Assembly: GCF_030253575.1 (NCBI RefSeq)
Contig: NC_080569.1
Coordinates: forward strand, 21,315,001-21,379,000
Reading direction: 5' to 3'
DNA: 64,000 bases
DNA from: Rhododendron vialii
Taxonomy: Eukaryota; Streptophyta; Magnoliopsida; Ericales; Ericaceae
A program made the translations under genes and the position numbers. Below the pieces are notes generated by a model. The model was not told where the DNA came from. It searched no databases and was given only the letters and a program-made list of their open reading frames with translations. Within the stretch, counting starts at the first letter, position 1. Every line of letters begins with the position of its first letter. Shown here piece by piece: positions 34,447-45,239 of this stretch.

Positions 34447-35382
34447 TCGATCATGCCGTTGAACTTGACCACCCTTTGAAGTCTAGGGACTTTGGTACTG
34501 AGGTTTTGGGCTCTTGTGATGGTTTGGTTTGTTTGTATAACGGTGAAGAAGATATTTCTATTTGGAACCCATCGACCGAAGGTACCAGAAGTTACCGGTA
34601 GAAGAGATTGAATTCCCTGATTTCTTTACCAGTTGCCAGTATATAATTTACGGTTTGGGGTATGATCCGGTTACTGTTGATTATAAGGTAGTGAGGTTTA
34701 TTCAGTTTTATGGTCAAGATGTTTGGGACTCTTTTGACTCGGAAGTTAAGGTCTATAGCATGAAGTCTAACTCGTGGCGAAGGATCCAGGATTTCCCATA
34801 TTATCTTCGTTACAAGCGATGTTATGGTGTGCTTGTTGGGAGCGCTTTACATTGGGTTGTGAGTCGAAACCCTGAGTCAGATACTGCTAATTTGATTGCT
34901 GCGTTTGATCTCACCACTGAGGAGTACCTGTTAGTGCCGCAACCTGAATTTTCTAGCAAGGATTTTCATATGAATATAGGGGAGTTGGAAGGGTGTCTGT
35001 GCATACTCTGCAATTATATTCAAAAACGAGTTGATGTGTGGGTGATGAAGGATTATGGAGTGAAGGAGTCGTGGACGAAACTGTTTTCTGTTGCACAACC
35101 AGCAGTGATTAGATCTTTTGAATTTGTATTCCCTTAGCTTATTCAAAGGGTGGTTGTGACGTCCTATTGGTTCAAGACAATAAGAAGCTTGTTTGGTATG
35201 ATGTCGAACGTAAAAAAATTAAGAACATCAAGGCTCCTGGTATACCAAAGTATTTTGAATCATTTGTCTGTGTGGAAAGCCTTGTTCCACTCAGTGGGGG
35301 AGGTGAAACTTGTGGGAAGAGTCATGACATTAAAGGGAAGAAGAAGAAGAATACACCAAAGAAGAATGAGAAGAAGAGGTAA

Positions 35383-36130
35383 ATAACACAAGTCATTCTT
35401 GTTTTCAACTGATTTCTTAAATATTGTTGTGTGTGGCAGTCGTGAATTGACTATTGTTTTATTTTGATATTAGGATTCCTCAATTTCTTTTGAGTGGATT
35501 AGACTGCTAACGTGAAAATGTGCTAAGGTGTTGTCAACGTATCAGGAGTTACTTTGCTTCCTGTTTCCTTACATATATACTGATATCATCACAAAAGATA
35601 GTCTTCAACTATGTAGTATAGACTATATAGTGATACATACACAATCCTCCAATCTATCGTAACTTGCGTGGGAATTTTTTGCTGGTTCATAGGTGGTTTA
35701 TTCCATATCCTACCTGATTTCGTTTCCTTCCTCCTGTACTATTTTTCATGTTCTTTAAATCGTTAGCAAAATCAAGTTGAGGAGTTATGGCCTATATAAC
35801 GGCATTCATACTTGGCCTTTTACATTCTAAAATTGTCGTATGCATAAATGCTTGTGGGTTTTATTTGTAGACCTTGCTAGATGACACACCATAAGTATTT
35901 GTAGACCTTGCTTGTGGGTTTTATTTATTTGTTACCATGACATTATGAGGATTATGATCTTAAGTATTTGGCTGTCTTCTGACTTGCAATGTTTCTGTAG
36001 TAGAGAGATAGATTGTCTTTTGTAAAGTAGCAATCTGCATTGGGTATTGAAGTATTTTGTTTATTTGCTTCTGCGTTACTTACATTTTAACTTTTTGCCT
36101 CAAATTTTCTCTCTCTCTTTTTGGTTTTAG
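35383..36130. other. Decayed F-box intron
   Basis: Corresponds to the terminal intron of the intact F-box copy and shares blocks with it (TTGGCTTTCTT, GTAGACCTTGCTAGA, CATTGGGTATTGAAG). Confidence 0.6.
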
Positions 36131-36194
36131 AGATGATTTCCTGTCGAAGGGGTTCAAACTGGTGCTTAAGGCAAGTGAAGGGAACTGGAAATGA

Positions 36195-37766
36195 AGCGAG
36201 AAGTTATATTGGTAAGTAAAGTATCTGCTTTGTGTGTCGTACACTGCTATCATCATATATCCAAGTCATCTTACCTACATTGGGCGTGGCTTTCTTTCTG
36301 TTTCTATTTTTTGTATTTGTTATTTTTGTTTGCTATTGGTGGGAGGGCCTTGGCTATATTGGCTGGTGCATCTATATCACAAGCTATTGCAGTCTGATTT
36401 TTTGAGCTGTAGGTATATAAGCAGAACCAATTTGAAGATGGAGTGGTGGGACAATATTGAATTATTGATGCATCTTGAACTTCTTTCTTCCTTACTCCTT
36501 AGTACTAACCTTGAGTGTATCCTATGCCCTTTCATTCTTTTATTGATAATAACATCACTAATTGTATCCATGTCAGGTTAAGTTGGAACATTGGAGAGAT
36601 GTTACGAGTAGATAATCGAGCATGTGACATGTAACTGAGGATTAGAGTTTCAAGGGAAAGAAAGAAAACTAATGAAGGTTTCTCCGAAGATCACATTTAT
36701 GTTTCTATCCTTGTATTGTCGTGTAAGTATTTGCTTAGAAGTACAGTGGACAATTGTAGAAGTAACCTATCCCTTTTTCATCTGGTGAAAACGATGAGCG
36801 ATGAATACTTTGCCTAATTTTACTTTGAAATCTACATGGCTATCTTTTGCAGTTAACGGATCCCTTTCTTGTTTGAAAGGCGTGGTATTTTTTTTTCCCT
36901 TGCCGTCTGCTAGGTTTTGTGATTGAATGGTTGTATCTAAGGAGTCTGTGTTAAGGGCTCTAGCCTCTACATGCAACGGATTCTCCTTGAATTTTTACAA
37001 CCCGAGTTCATTGTGTAGCTTTACATGTCTAAAGCCTTCATGCAAAAAATTAGTTTGATTGAATATCGATAAGTAATTGATTCAAATTATTTTAATAACA
37101 AGAAGAATTTAACGATTATTTTTATGTCTGATCAAACCTAATTTTTGGCATGGATAGTAATCGTGCCAAGACCTATAAATTTAACGATTTTGATTGTCTA
37201 CATGTGTAGTAAAGCTCACTCTAATTTGGTGGTTAGCGTGCGATTGAGAGGTGTGTAAGTAGACTTACCCTTTTCAAAACGTTAAAGTTTCACCACACAT
37301 TACGAGCACCGATGTACATACTTAATTTCACAAGAGTCCTGCTATCGGAAGTTCATTGGGCTTTCATTAAGCTAAAATGATAACAGTTACAAACTCCTAA
37401 CACTTTTTACACTTTTCTAATATATTCACACTTTCATACACTTTTCATTACATTTCAATAGTACATTTTTTCAACATTAACAAAAGCTTACCGAACTCTT
37501 TTTTTAGCGTTTTCCATCTCACAAAACCCCAGCGGATAATTAAATTAAAGTTTAAACATTGAGGTTTTGTTTGGAGGTTAGGAAAGTGGGAGAAAATAAG
37601 AGACAGGAAAATGGGAGAAAATTGAAAGGAAAATTGTACTATTCACACTTCTAAATTTTTCTATTTTGTCTTCTGTTTCTCTCCAAACTAAATAATGGAA
37701 GAGATTTTTTTTTAATTTTCCCTTCCTTTCTTTCATTTTTCTCAAATTCCAAACAAAGCTGGAGGA
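36195..37766. other. Duplicated 3' flank of the second F-box unit
   Basis: Shares ordered blocks with the flanks of the other F-box copies up to about 37010 (GATGGAGTGGTGGGACAAT, AAAGAAAGAAAACTAATGAA). The rest is unassigned AT-rich sequence with no gene. Confidence 0.6.
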
Positions 37767-37772
37767 AAGGAC

Positions 37773-38714
37773 CTAGGGGTGAGCAAAAAATCTGTCAAAC
37801 CGTGAATCCAGTCCAAACTAATCCCAACCGAAAGATTTGGTTCGGTTTTTTAGTAGTGTGGTTTGGTCATAGTTTAAAAAAATTAGAAACCGCATTATAT
37901 GGTTTGGTTTGTGGATTCATGTTCACGGTTATGGTTTCAAACCGATCTGAACCGTATAATATATATATAATATATATAAAATAAGTTGGTTGCTACCATG
38001 CTGCTATTGCTATTTTGCTACCTCATTTCAATTCTATAGTTTTAGGAATTATCTTTGGCCCAAACTAATCCAAACCGAAAGATTTGGTTCGGTTTTTTAG
38101 TGGTGTGGTTTGGTCATGGTTTAAAAAAATTAGAAACCGCATTATACGGTTTGGTTTGTGGATTCAGTTATGATTTCAAACCGATCCGATCTGAACCGTA
38201 TAATATATACTTTATAAAATAAGTTGGTTGCTACCATGCTGCTATTGCCATTTTGCTACCTCATTTCAATTCTATAGTTTTAGGATTTATCTTTGGCCTT
38301 TCATTTGGTTAAACTATCGTAAGATGTTTAGTAGGTGATATTCTTAGTTGGTTCATTTTAGTGACTTACCAGTATTTCATTTTATTAGTTTGAGGCAAAT
38401 GTTGGTACTTTACTCTTAAATTAGTTGGTTGATGTTAGTTTGTTTTGGTAATTTGAATGAAATTAATTTTAATATAAGTTTTTTTAATTTATCTTCGAAA
38501 TTTTAAGTACTTCAAATAGTTTTTGAAGATGATAGCTTAGTTCAAAGCAAACCATGGTTAAAACCAAAACCGAACTGTAGTTTAATTGATTGGATTGGTT
38601 TGGTTCTATGCCTATTGTGGGTTGTTTGATTCTGTAAATTTATAATCCGTAAGTATTAGTTTGGTTCTTGGTTTACTATAAAACCGAATCAATCCGGATC
38701 ATGCTCACTCCTAG
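37773..38714. mobile_element. hAT-type non-autonomous element with an internal tandem duplication
   Basis: The ends CTAGGGGTGAGCA and TGCTCACTCCTAG are inverted. AAGGAC flanks both sides (37767-37772 and 38715-38720), extendable to AAGGACCT if the ends are shifted, so the 8-bp hAT length is plausible. Inside, a block of about 245-250 bp (about 37811-38058 and 38059-38300) is tandemly duplicated with small differences. It carries AACCGAAAGATTTGGTTCGG and GCTACCATGCTGCTATTGC. Confidence 0.78.
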
Positions 38715-38794
38715 AAGGACCTAAACAAAAAGGATGGAGAATGTTTCAATACTTGCCTATTCAAGCCAACAAGTTGCGGTGTCTTAATGAAGTC

Positions 38795-38823
38795 TTTTTT
38801 TTTTTTTTTTTGGGGGGGGGGGG
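38795..38823. repeat. T17 followed by G12
   Basis: A homopolymer junction of 17 T and 12 G residues. Its length is likely unstable and error-prone. Confidence 0.9.
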
Positions 38824-38939
38824 TTTTCATTCTTTTCAAATTGTTAATCGCACCCTCAAAGAAAATGCGGAAATCAATACGGATGTTGTTTTGACACTTT
38901 CCAAATTATTACTAACTTTGAAGAGTGCAAAAATTTTCT

Positions 38940-39272
38940 GGTAGGAGTATGATCAACAATTTAGAGAGTACGAAAATCAAGGACCCGGGGACCCTGCCGA
39001 GCGGCACCCCTGCCGAGCGGCCAATCCGGCCGTTCATCTCGGAATCAACGGCCCGAATCGAAACATCTTTTTCCTTTTCTTTTTCTTTTTTTTTAAATCC
39101 GTTCGGTACCTTTACATCCGGGCCATCCAAAACACTTTTGGACGGCCGAGATGCGCTCGGCACCGTTGCCAAGCACCTCTGCTTGGCAGCATCTCCCAAT
39201 CCGAAAAAAATCAACCCACTTCTTTTTATCCGGTCAATAATGAAGTCATTTTCAACTCGGGGTCACACACTT
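38940..39272. other. GC-rich segment with GCCGAGCGGC motifs
   Basis: CTGCCGAGCGGCACCCC is repeated in part (38993-39020), and GCTCGGCACCGTTGCCAAGC occurs near 39146. It resembles a degraded GC-rich terminal-repeat element, but no boundaries could be set. Confidence 0.35.
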
Positions 39273-39509
39273 GGGCCCCGTTCTAGAACACCTTTTTAAA
39301 AAATAAATACTTATTTCACATTTTCAAACTCAAAAATAATGTAAATAAAAAAAATATTTTTTATTTTTTTTTTTGCACTGCATAAGAGATCTCGATAAGA
39401 TCTATCAAACGAGATCCATATTGCTAGAAAAATAATTTGCATAAACACATTATTTTTAGCTTAAAATTACATTTTTAAAAAAAAAACTTATTTTTTGTTC
39501 CGGAACGGC
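39273..39509. mobile_element. GGCCCCGTTC-type MITE, best-preserved copy
   Basis: 237 bp. GGCCCCGTTCTAGAACACC at the left faces GTTCCGGAACGGCC at the right. The centre carries AGATCTCGATAAGATCTATC. It ends about 110 bp before the ATG of the intact F-box gene and may lie in its promoter. Confidence 0.8.
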
Positions 39510-39618
39510 CTTGGTCATATATGCCATATTGCCATATATATGCCCCTCAACGTTTCGCTCTCTGTTCAAAAGTTGAACTCCCGAAAACCCAAATCGAGAG
39601 GGAGATTGAGAGAGTGAC

Positions 39619-41758
39619 ATGGCGGTTTTTCCCTTAGACGTGATCGTGGAGATACTATCGCGACTTCCAGTGAAACCGCTTTTGCGTTTCAGGTGCGTTT
39701 CTAAACCGTTGTGCGCTCTTATAGACAGTCACGATTTCATCAGATCGCACCTGAAGCTTTCGGACGAAACCAGAAACCATCTCAGCCTCATACTCTGGAG
39801 TCGTAGCCTGTATTCTGTGGACTTCGCTTCACTGGATAATGCCGTAGAGCTTGACCATCCTTTGATATCTAGGGATAACCGTACCGAGGTTCTGGGATCT
39901 TCTGATGGTTTGATTTGTTTGATTAATTGCCCAGATATGGGCCCTATGGCTATTTGGAACCCATCGACCAGAAGGTGCCACAAGTTACCAATTTTAGAAT
40001 TAGAGTCACTGGGCCAGGTTACCGCTGAAGATGATATGATTTACGGTTTTGGATATGATTCAGTTAATGATGATTATAAGGTAGTGAGCATTTTTCAGAT
40101 GATCGGAGATCGTAAGGACTCTTTTGTCTCTTTTGTGAAGGTCTACAGTATGAAGTCTAATTCATGGGGAAGGATCCAAGATTTCCCATATTGTCATCCT
40201 TATAAGTGGCGTTGTGGCGTGTTTGTTGGTAGTGCCTTACATTGGATTGTGAGACGAATGCCCGAGGATACTGCTAATCTGATTGCTGCATTTGATCTTA
40301 CAAACGAGGACTATAAATTAGTGCCGCAACCTGAATTTTCTGACAATACTTTTCACATGTATATAGCGGAGTTGGGAGGGTGTCTATGCATACTTTGCAA
40401 TTATGACCCAGCCCGATTTGAGGTCTGGGTGATGAAAGATTACGGAGTCAAGGAATCGTGGATTAAACTGTTTTCTATAGCACAACCAGAAGAGATTAGG
40501 TCATTAGATTTTGTGGTTCCTGTAGCTTATTCAAAGAGTGGTTGTGAAGTCCTGTTGGTTCAAGAGCATTACAAACTTGTTTCGTATGATCTCGAGCATA
40601 AAACAATTAAGAAGATTAACATTCTTGGAATACCGAATGAGTTTGACTTAGCAGTATGTGTGGAAAGCCTTGTTCCACTCAATGGAGGAGGTAAAACTTA
40701 TGGGAAGAATCAGGGACATGAAAGGGAGAAGAAGAAGAAGAAGAGGTAACTAGTACAAGACATTGTTCTTTTCAAATGCTATCATCAATGTTGTCATATT
40801 CGTGGCTGTTGTGATTACAATACGAGTATATAACATCTGGACTTCTTTGTATTTCTATTTGATTAGACTGCTAATGTGTTGCCAATGTATCAGGAGAATT
40901 AGTGGTTTAGTACTTTGCTTCATGTTCCCTTCAATACCTTGCCATTATTCCATAAGTTAGTGTTTTTTTTTGGGTAAATACCATAAGATAGTGTTCCTCT
41001 AACAAGTACAAATAAATGAAGAGAGAAAGATTTTAGTGTCCAATGTACAATGTACGAGCCTTGTGTTTGAATATGCTCTCAATCAATACATGATATCAAG
41101 GAAAAATTTTAGTTGGCACGGAACTATGTTAGCTCATTAAGGTGGTCTATCCCATACTCCCCAGTGGTCTCCCCCAATCCTTTTCTCATTCCTATAATTT
41201 GTTCTATGATATTATTCCTTATTTGAATTGTAACAATAATAACAAAACCCATGTAGTCCCCAATCATTGGGGATATGGGCGGGGGAGGATTGAAGACATA
41301 CCTAACCTTTGGCAATATGCACAAAGTGGTTGCTCTCAGAATACTACTGAAATAGTGGCCCCCTATACCTGTTTGTAAGCAAAAGAAAAAAAGTTTAGGA
41401 ATTGTGCCATAGACAACAACCCTCATCCTTATTCATTCTTAGATTGCCCTATGCATAAATGTGTGTGCATTTGGGTTGTATCGGAAGACCTTGCTAGATT
41501 ACGCCATGAAATTTTGATTACCCTGATAGTATGAGGTTTATGACTCAAGTATCTGGCTTTCTTTTGGTTTGACCTGTTTCTTTATTGTCTTCTATAAAGT
41601 ATAGGTATATCTGTACATGCATTGGGCACCAAAGTCTTGTCTTTTTTTTTTTTTTTTTGCTTCTTGATTTCTTATCTTTTGATTTCGTGCCTCACAAATT
41701 CTCTTTGGTTTGATTTAGGGACGATTTCCTGTCAAAGGGGTTCAAACTAGTGCTTTAG
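39619..41758 (+). CDS. F-box protein with FBA domain (CPR1-like), intact, two exons
   Basis: Exon 1 is 39619-40745 and exon 2 is 41719-41758. The intron (40746-41718) has a GTAACT donor and a GATTTAG acceptor. Splicing turns ...KKKKK-AG/G into R and adds DDFLSKGFKLVL, giving 388 aa. Without splicing, exon 1 runs into a TAA at 40749 (376 aa). The F-box lies at about residues 4-45 (FPLDVIVEILSRLPVKPLLR). The F-box-associated type 1 domain runs from about 90 to 330, with VLGSSDGLICL (91-101), IWNPSTRRCHKLP (112-124) and YGFGYDSVNDDYKVV (142-156). The C-terminus is lysine-rich. Such proteins recruit targets to SCF ubiquitin ligases; Arabidopsis CPR1 in this family controls immune-receptor levels. 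The target here is unknown. The terminal exon is supported because four copies in the cluster keep it behind an acceptor site. Confidence 0.88.
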
Positions 41759-41970
41759 GCAAGTGAAGGGAACTATAAGTGAAGCCAGAAATTATAGTGG
41801 TAAGTATCTATTTAGTGTGTCGTAACATTGCTATTAGAACATATCATCTACAATTGGTGTGGCTTTCTTCCTGTTTTCTTTTTGCTTTTTCCCAATTTTT
41901 TGCTTTCGTTCTTTTGTTTCCAATTGGTAAGAGGGGCTTGGCCATATTGGCTGGTACAATAATATCGAGA
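41759..41970. other. 3' flank of the intact F-box gene
   Basis: The stop codon is followed by GCAAGTGAAGGGAACTATAA and AAATTATAGTGGTAAGTA, shared by all copies. The GTAAGT could be the donor of an intron in the 3' untranslated region. Similarity to the other flanks ends near 41970, at a LINE-like junction. Confidence 0.6.
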
Positions 41971-41975
41971 GAGAA

Positions 41976-42103
41976 AGCGTAGATATTTTGATGGGGAGGA
42001 GAGGCCATTGTTTTAAATTAAGAGTCTTTTGGTTAATACCTTGGTTAATTGGGAGTCGAGGGAGAGTCCCTATATTGAATCTATTCTTTGGAATCATTTT
42101 TAC
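41976..42103 (+). mobile_element. LINE-like fragment, 5' of the F-box pseudogene
   Basis: CGTAGATATTTTGATGGGGA with the following GGAGAGG and TTGGGAGTCGAGGGAGAG recurs in the LINE fragment at 42458. Both sit next to parts of the same pseudogene. Confidence 0.55.
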
Positions 42104-42457
42104 GTTTCCAGGCACTTTTCCAAACTGTTTTGTCCTCTTACAGACAGTCACGATTTTATCAAAATCGCATCTGAAGTAATCGATGAAAATGAAAATACAT
42201 CTTAGCCTCATACTTGGTAATTGTAGCCTATATTCTGTAGACTTTGCTTCACTGGATAATGCCATAGAGCTTGACCACCCTTTGATGTCTAGGGATTACT
42301 GCGCTGACTGCTGAAGTTTTGGGATCCTGTGATGGTTTTATTTGTTTGAATAATTGCTCAGATATGGCTTATTTGGAACCCATCGACCCGAAGGTGCCAC
42401 GAGTTACCATTTTTGGAGATCAATTTATTGGGCTATGGTACTGTTTTTCGAGTTCAT

Positions 42458-42720
42458 AGGAATCGTAGATATTTTGATGGGGAGGAGAGGTCTTTATTTA
42501 AAATGAGTCTTTTGATTTCTACTTGGTTTAGTTGGGAGTCAAGGGTGTGCAACCCTACTTTGAGTCAATTTTTGACTTGTTAGATATTTTTGGGATATAG
42601 AGGGGTGTTTAGATCCTTGTATATTTTGAACTTTTGTTTTTACTCCTTGCTTTCTTTTGTACATGGGTGGCATCCCCTTGGATGCCTTTTCAATAAAGCT
42701 TTTTACTTATAATAAAAATG
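42458..42720 (+). mobile_element. LINE 3'-end fragment
   Basis: A frame reads RNRRYFDGEERSLFKMSLLI, then WFSWESRVCNPTLSQFL, like the C-terminal end of plant LINE ORF2. It is followed by an untranslated tail ending TTCAATAAAGCTTTTTACTT and ATAATAAAAA, the usual 3' tail of a truncated LINE. A related fragment is at 56667-56890. Confidence 0.65.
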
Positions 42721-43388
42721 TTGGAGATGGTGCAGGCTCTTTTGGTTCTTTCGTTAAGGTCTATAGTATGAATTTTAATTCATGGCGAAGGATTCAAGAT
42801 TTCAATTATTATCATCCTTTTTAAGTGGTGTTGTGGGTGCTTGTTGGTAGTTCCTTACATTGGGTCATGAGAGAGAGGCCTGAGTTACATACTGCTAATT
42901 TGATTGCTTCATTTGATCTTAGAGACAAGACAATCGATTAGTGCTGCAACCTGAATTTTCTAACAAGAATTTAATATGAATATAGTGAAGTGGGGAGGGT
43001 GTCTATGAATTTGCAATCATAACCAAGTTCAAGTGGATGTGTGGGTGATAAAAGATTATGGAGTGATGGAATCATGGAGTCAACTGTTTTTTGTAGCACA
43101 GCCGATTAGGTCATTTGAATTTGTAGTTCCTTTAGCTTACGCAAAGAGTGGTCATGAAGTCCTATTGGTTCAAGGAGATAACACGCTTGTTTGGTATGAT
43201 CTCGACCATAAAACAATTAAGAAGACAAACGTTCGTGGAATGCTGAATGAAATTTGAATTATCAGCATGTGTGGAATGCCTTGTTCCATTCAATGGAGGT
43301 GGTGAAACTTATGGGAATAATTAGGAATTTGAAAGGAAGAGAGGTAAATATTATAAGCCATTGTTCTTTTCAAATGGTATCATCTTTG

Positions 43389-43820
43389 ATTCACTATTGC
43401 TATTAGAACTGTGGCTCATATATTAAGTATGAAGAGATACTAGGGAGTTCTAGAAAGAAGGCCAGATGCTGGAGCGGAGCGACGGCATCTGGCCCATCGC
43501 CGATGATCCAGTGGAAGTAGATTGGGCCGAAGGCCCAGGCATTGCGTAATTGGGGGGTGCGGGGGGCTACGCCCCCTGCGGTATGGTACGGTATCGTACA
43601 AGGGTATTTTTAGGATACAGGCCAAATCTGGTTAGGGTTAGAATAGAGTAGGTATAAATACTTTATGTTGTAAACCCTACTCCATACTGTGATAATAAAG
43701 AACAGCAGCCGCTCTCGCTCCCGTGGACATATCCAGTTTTGGGGAACCACGTATATATCTCTGTGTTGATTTTTTTACTGTTTATACTCGTATATCGTGC
43801 GTGTGTGTGACGATCCTAAC
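43389..43820 (+). mobile_element. Probable solo LTR
   Basis: A segment absent from the other F-box units, roughly from TGATTCACTATTGC to CCTAACA. It holds TATAAATAC (about 43653), then GTTGTAAACCCTAC, GTGATAATAAAGAA and CTCGCTCCCGTGGAC, the order seen in the R/U5 part of plant Copia-type LTRs. Host similarity resumes directly after CCTAACA (GTTGTCATATTCACGG). No second LTR or clear target duplication was found. Confidence 0.55.
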
Positions 43821-44220
43821 AGTTGTCATATTCACGGCCGTCGATATTTGAATATGACATCTGGTGTTTTCTGTATTTCTATTAGATTTGCCTGCTAATG
43901 TATTGTCAATGTATCAGGAGAATTAGTAGTATTTTGGTTCTTGTTTCCTTAGATTCCTTGCCATTGTTCCATAAGATAGCCTTCAACTAATAAGCACAAG
44001 TAAATGAAGTGAGAAATATTTTACTGTCCAATGTAACGTATACAAGCTTCATCTTTCTATATGTTAATCAATGCATTTGATCAAGAAAAACTTTAAGTTG
44101 CCATGGGAATTATGCTAGCCGACCCCAAGTGATTGGGACATAAGGTTCGGTTTGGTTTGGTTGTGGGAATTATGCTAGCTCATTATGGTGGTTAAACCCA
44201 ATATCCTTTCCTCCTTGTTA

Positions 44221-44338
44221 GATTTTGGCACTCCTCAAATTGATATGGAATTGATTTTGGCACTCCCCAAATTGATATGGAATTGATTTTGGCACTCCCT
44301 TAAGGAGTGTTGTTATCAATTTGGGGAGTGCCAAAATC
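44221..44338. mobile_element. Foldback MITE with tripled left arm
   Basis: TGATTTTGGCACTCC starts near 44220, 44252 and 44284 (period 32 bp), followed by one inverse copy ending GGAGTGCCAAAATCA at 44339. Any of the three left copies can pair with the right arm. The ends match the hairpin at 9636-9736. Confidence 0.75.
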
Positions 44339-44697
44339 AATTCCCTAGATTTTCTATGATAATATTCCTTACACAAATTGTAAGCAAAAAACAAGTTTTG
44401 GCATTTTGGCATAACGACGACATTAACCTTACGCATTCTTAAGATTGTCCTATGTACAAAAGCGCTTGTGGTTGTGGGTATTATCGCTAGACCTTGCTAA
44501 ATAACCACTATTACCCTGATAGTATGAGGAATCGAGGATTATGACTCAAGTATTTGGCTTTCTTATGGCTTGCACTGTTTCTGCGCACTGAATTATTTTG
44601 TTATTTGCTTCAGCATTAGTTACCTTTTATATTCAGATTCTTGCTTCAAATTTATTGGTTTGTTTTAGAGATAATTTTCTATCGAAGGGCTTCAAAC

Positions 44698-44933
44698 TGG
44701 TGCTTTAGGTAATTGAAGGGAACTGGAAATGGAGTAAAGAAGTTATAGTGGTAGTGAAGTAGTATTACTGTGTATTGTGCTAAATTATCCGTTACGCTGC
44801 TATAGTGCTATTAGCATACTGCATATATTCAAGTCATCTTCTCGACATTGGGTGTGGCTTTCTTTCTGCTTTCGTTTTTTTTCTCTTTTTCTTTTGTGCT
44901 TTTTGTTGCCAATTGTAAGAGGGGGGCTTGGCT
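44698..44933. other. 3' flank of the F-box pseudogene
   Basis: Contains the shared blocks TAATTGAAGGGAACTGGAAA and TTGGGTGTGGCTTTCTTTC. No coding frame. Confidence 0.6.
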
Positions 44934-45239
44934 CAGTGTTCTAAATGGCGGCCTGCCGCCATGATTATACCCCTCGGCGGTTCATTAGGTGACCAGGGAG
45001 ATTAGGCGGAGGTGAAAGGTTGGATTCGAAAGCAAGCCCCCTGCTTTCCCTGCCTCTTTTACTTGTTTATTGACCAACTCATTTTATCACATCCAGAATT
45101 TATTCCACAAGAAATTCATAGAAAAAAATTGAAACATATTTAAAAAAAAACATAGAATCTCTCGGCGGCTGCCTAGGCGAGCTAAGCGCTTGGCTGTGGG
45201 TCGCTGCCTGACTAGCGCCGAGCCCCTTTTAGAACACTG
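44934..45239. mobile_element. hAT-type MITE (CAGTGTTCTAAA family), copy 1
   Basis: 306 bp. CAGTGTTCTAAATGG at the left faces CCTTTTAGAACACTG at the right. GC-rich arms resemble GGCGGCTGCCTAGGCG. A perfect 8-bp duplication GCTTGGCT flanks it (44926-44933 and 45240-45247). Relatives lie in both UPL5 introns (54404 and 59485). Confidence 0.9.

Larger units (their letters stand above)
33878..36194 (+). pseudogene. F-box/FBA gene split by a TRIM and frameshifted
   Basis: The 5' part (33878-34092) encodes a normal F-box: MPDFPIDVIVGILSRLPVKS..., FRCVSKPFCALIDSHDF. It continues to ...YLYSLDLDSL, where a TRIM (34093-34446) is inserted. Translation enters the element and stops at 34138. After the element the frame resumes (DHAVELDHP...GSCDGLVCL...IWNPST). 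A one-base deletion near 34578 shifts into the frame 34562-35137 (FTSCQYIIYGLGYDPVTVDY..., CILCNYIQKRVDVWVMKDYG). A second one-base deletion near 35130 gives a stop. The rest (VQDNKKLVWYDVERK..., CVESLVPLSGGGE, ending KKNEKKR) is in a third frame to about 35376, followed by a GTAAAT donor. A terminal exon (36131-36194) after TTTTAG reads DDFLSKGFKLVLKASEGNWK, the usual stop having become AAG. Confidence 0.9.
42104..44697 (+). pseudogene. F-box/FBA pseudogene broken by a LINE fragment and an LTR-like insert
   Basis: It lacks the F-box start and begins inside the domain (TTTTTACGTTTCCAGGCAC, equivalent to LLRFRC). Exon-1-like sequence runs 42104-42457, with a frameshift near 42300. It is interrupted by a LINE 3' fragment (42458-42720) and resumes at about 42723-43340 (VKVYSM.FNSWRRIQDF, LPQPEF-like, DVWVIKDYGVMESWSQLF, KSGHEVLLVQGDNTLVWYDL). 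There are several further frameshifts and stops. A GTAAAT donor follows near 43344. Another insert lies at about 43389-43820. The terminal exon survives at 44659-44697 after TTTTAG, reading DNFLSKGFKLVL and a stop. The gene cannot make a protein, but it documents the ancestral exon structure. Confidence 0.87.
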
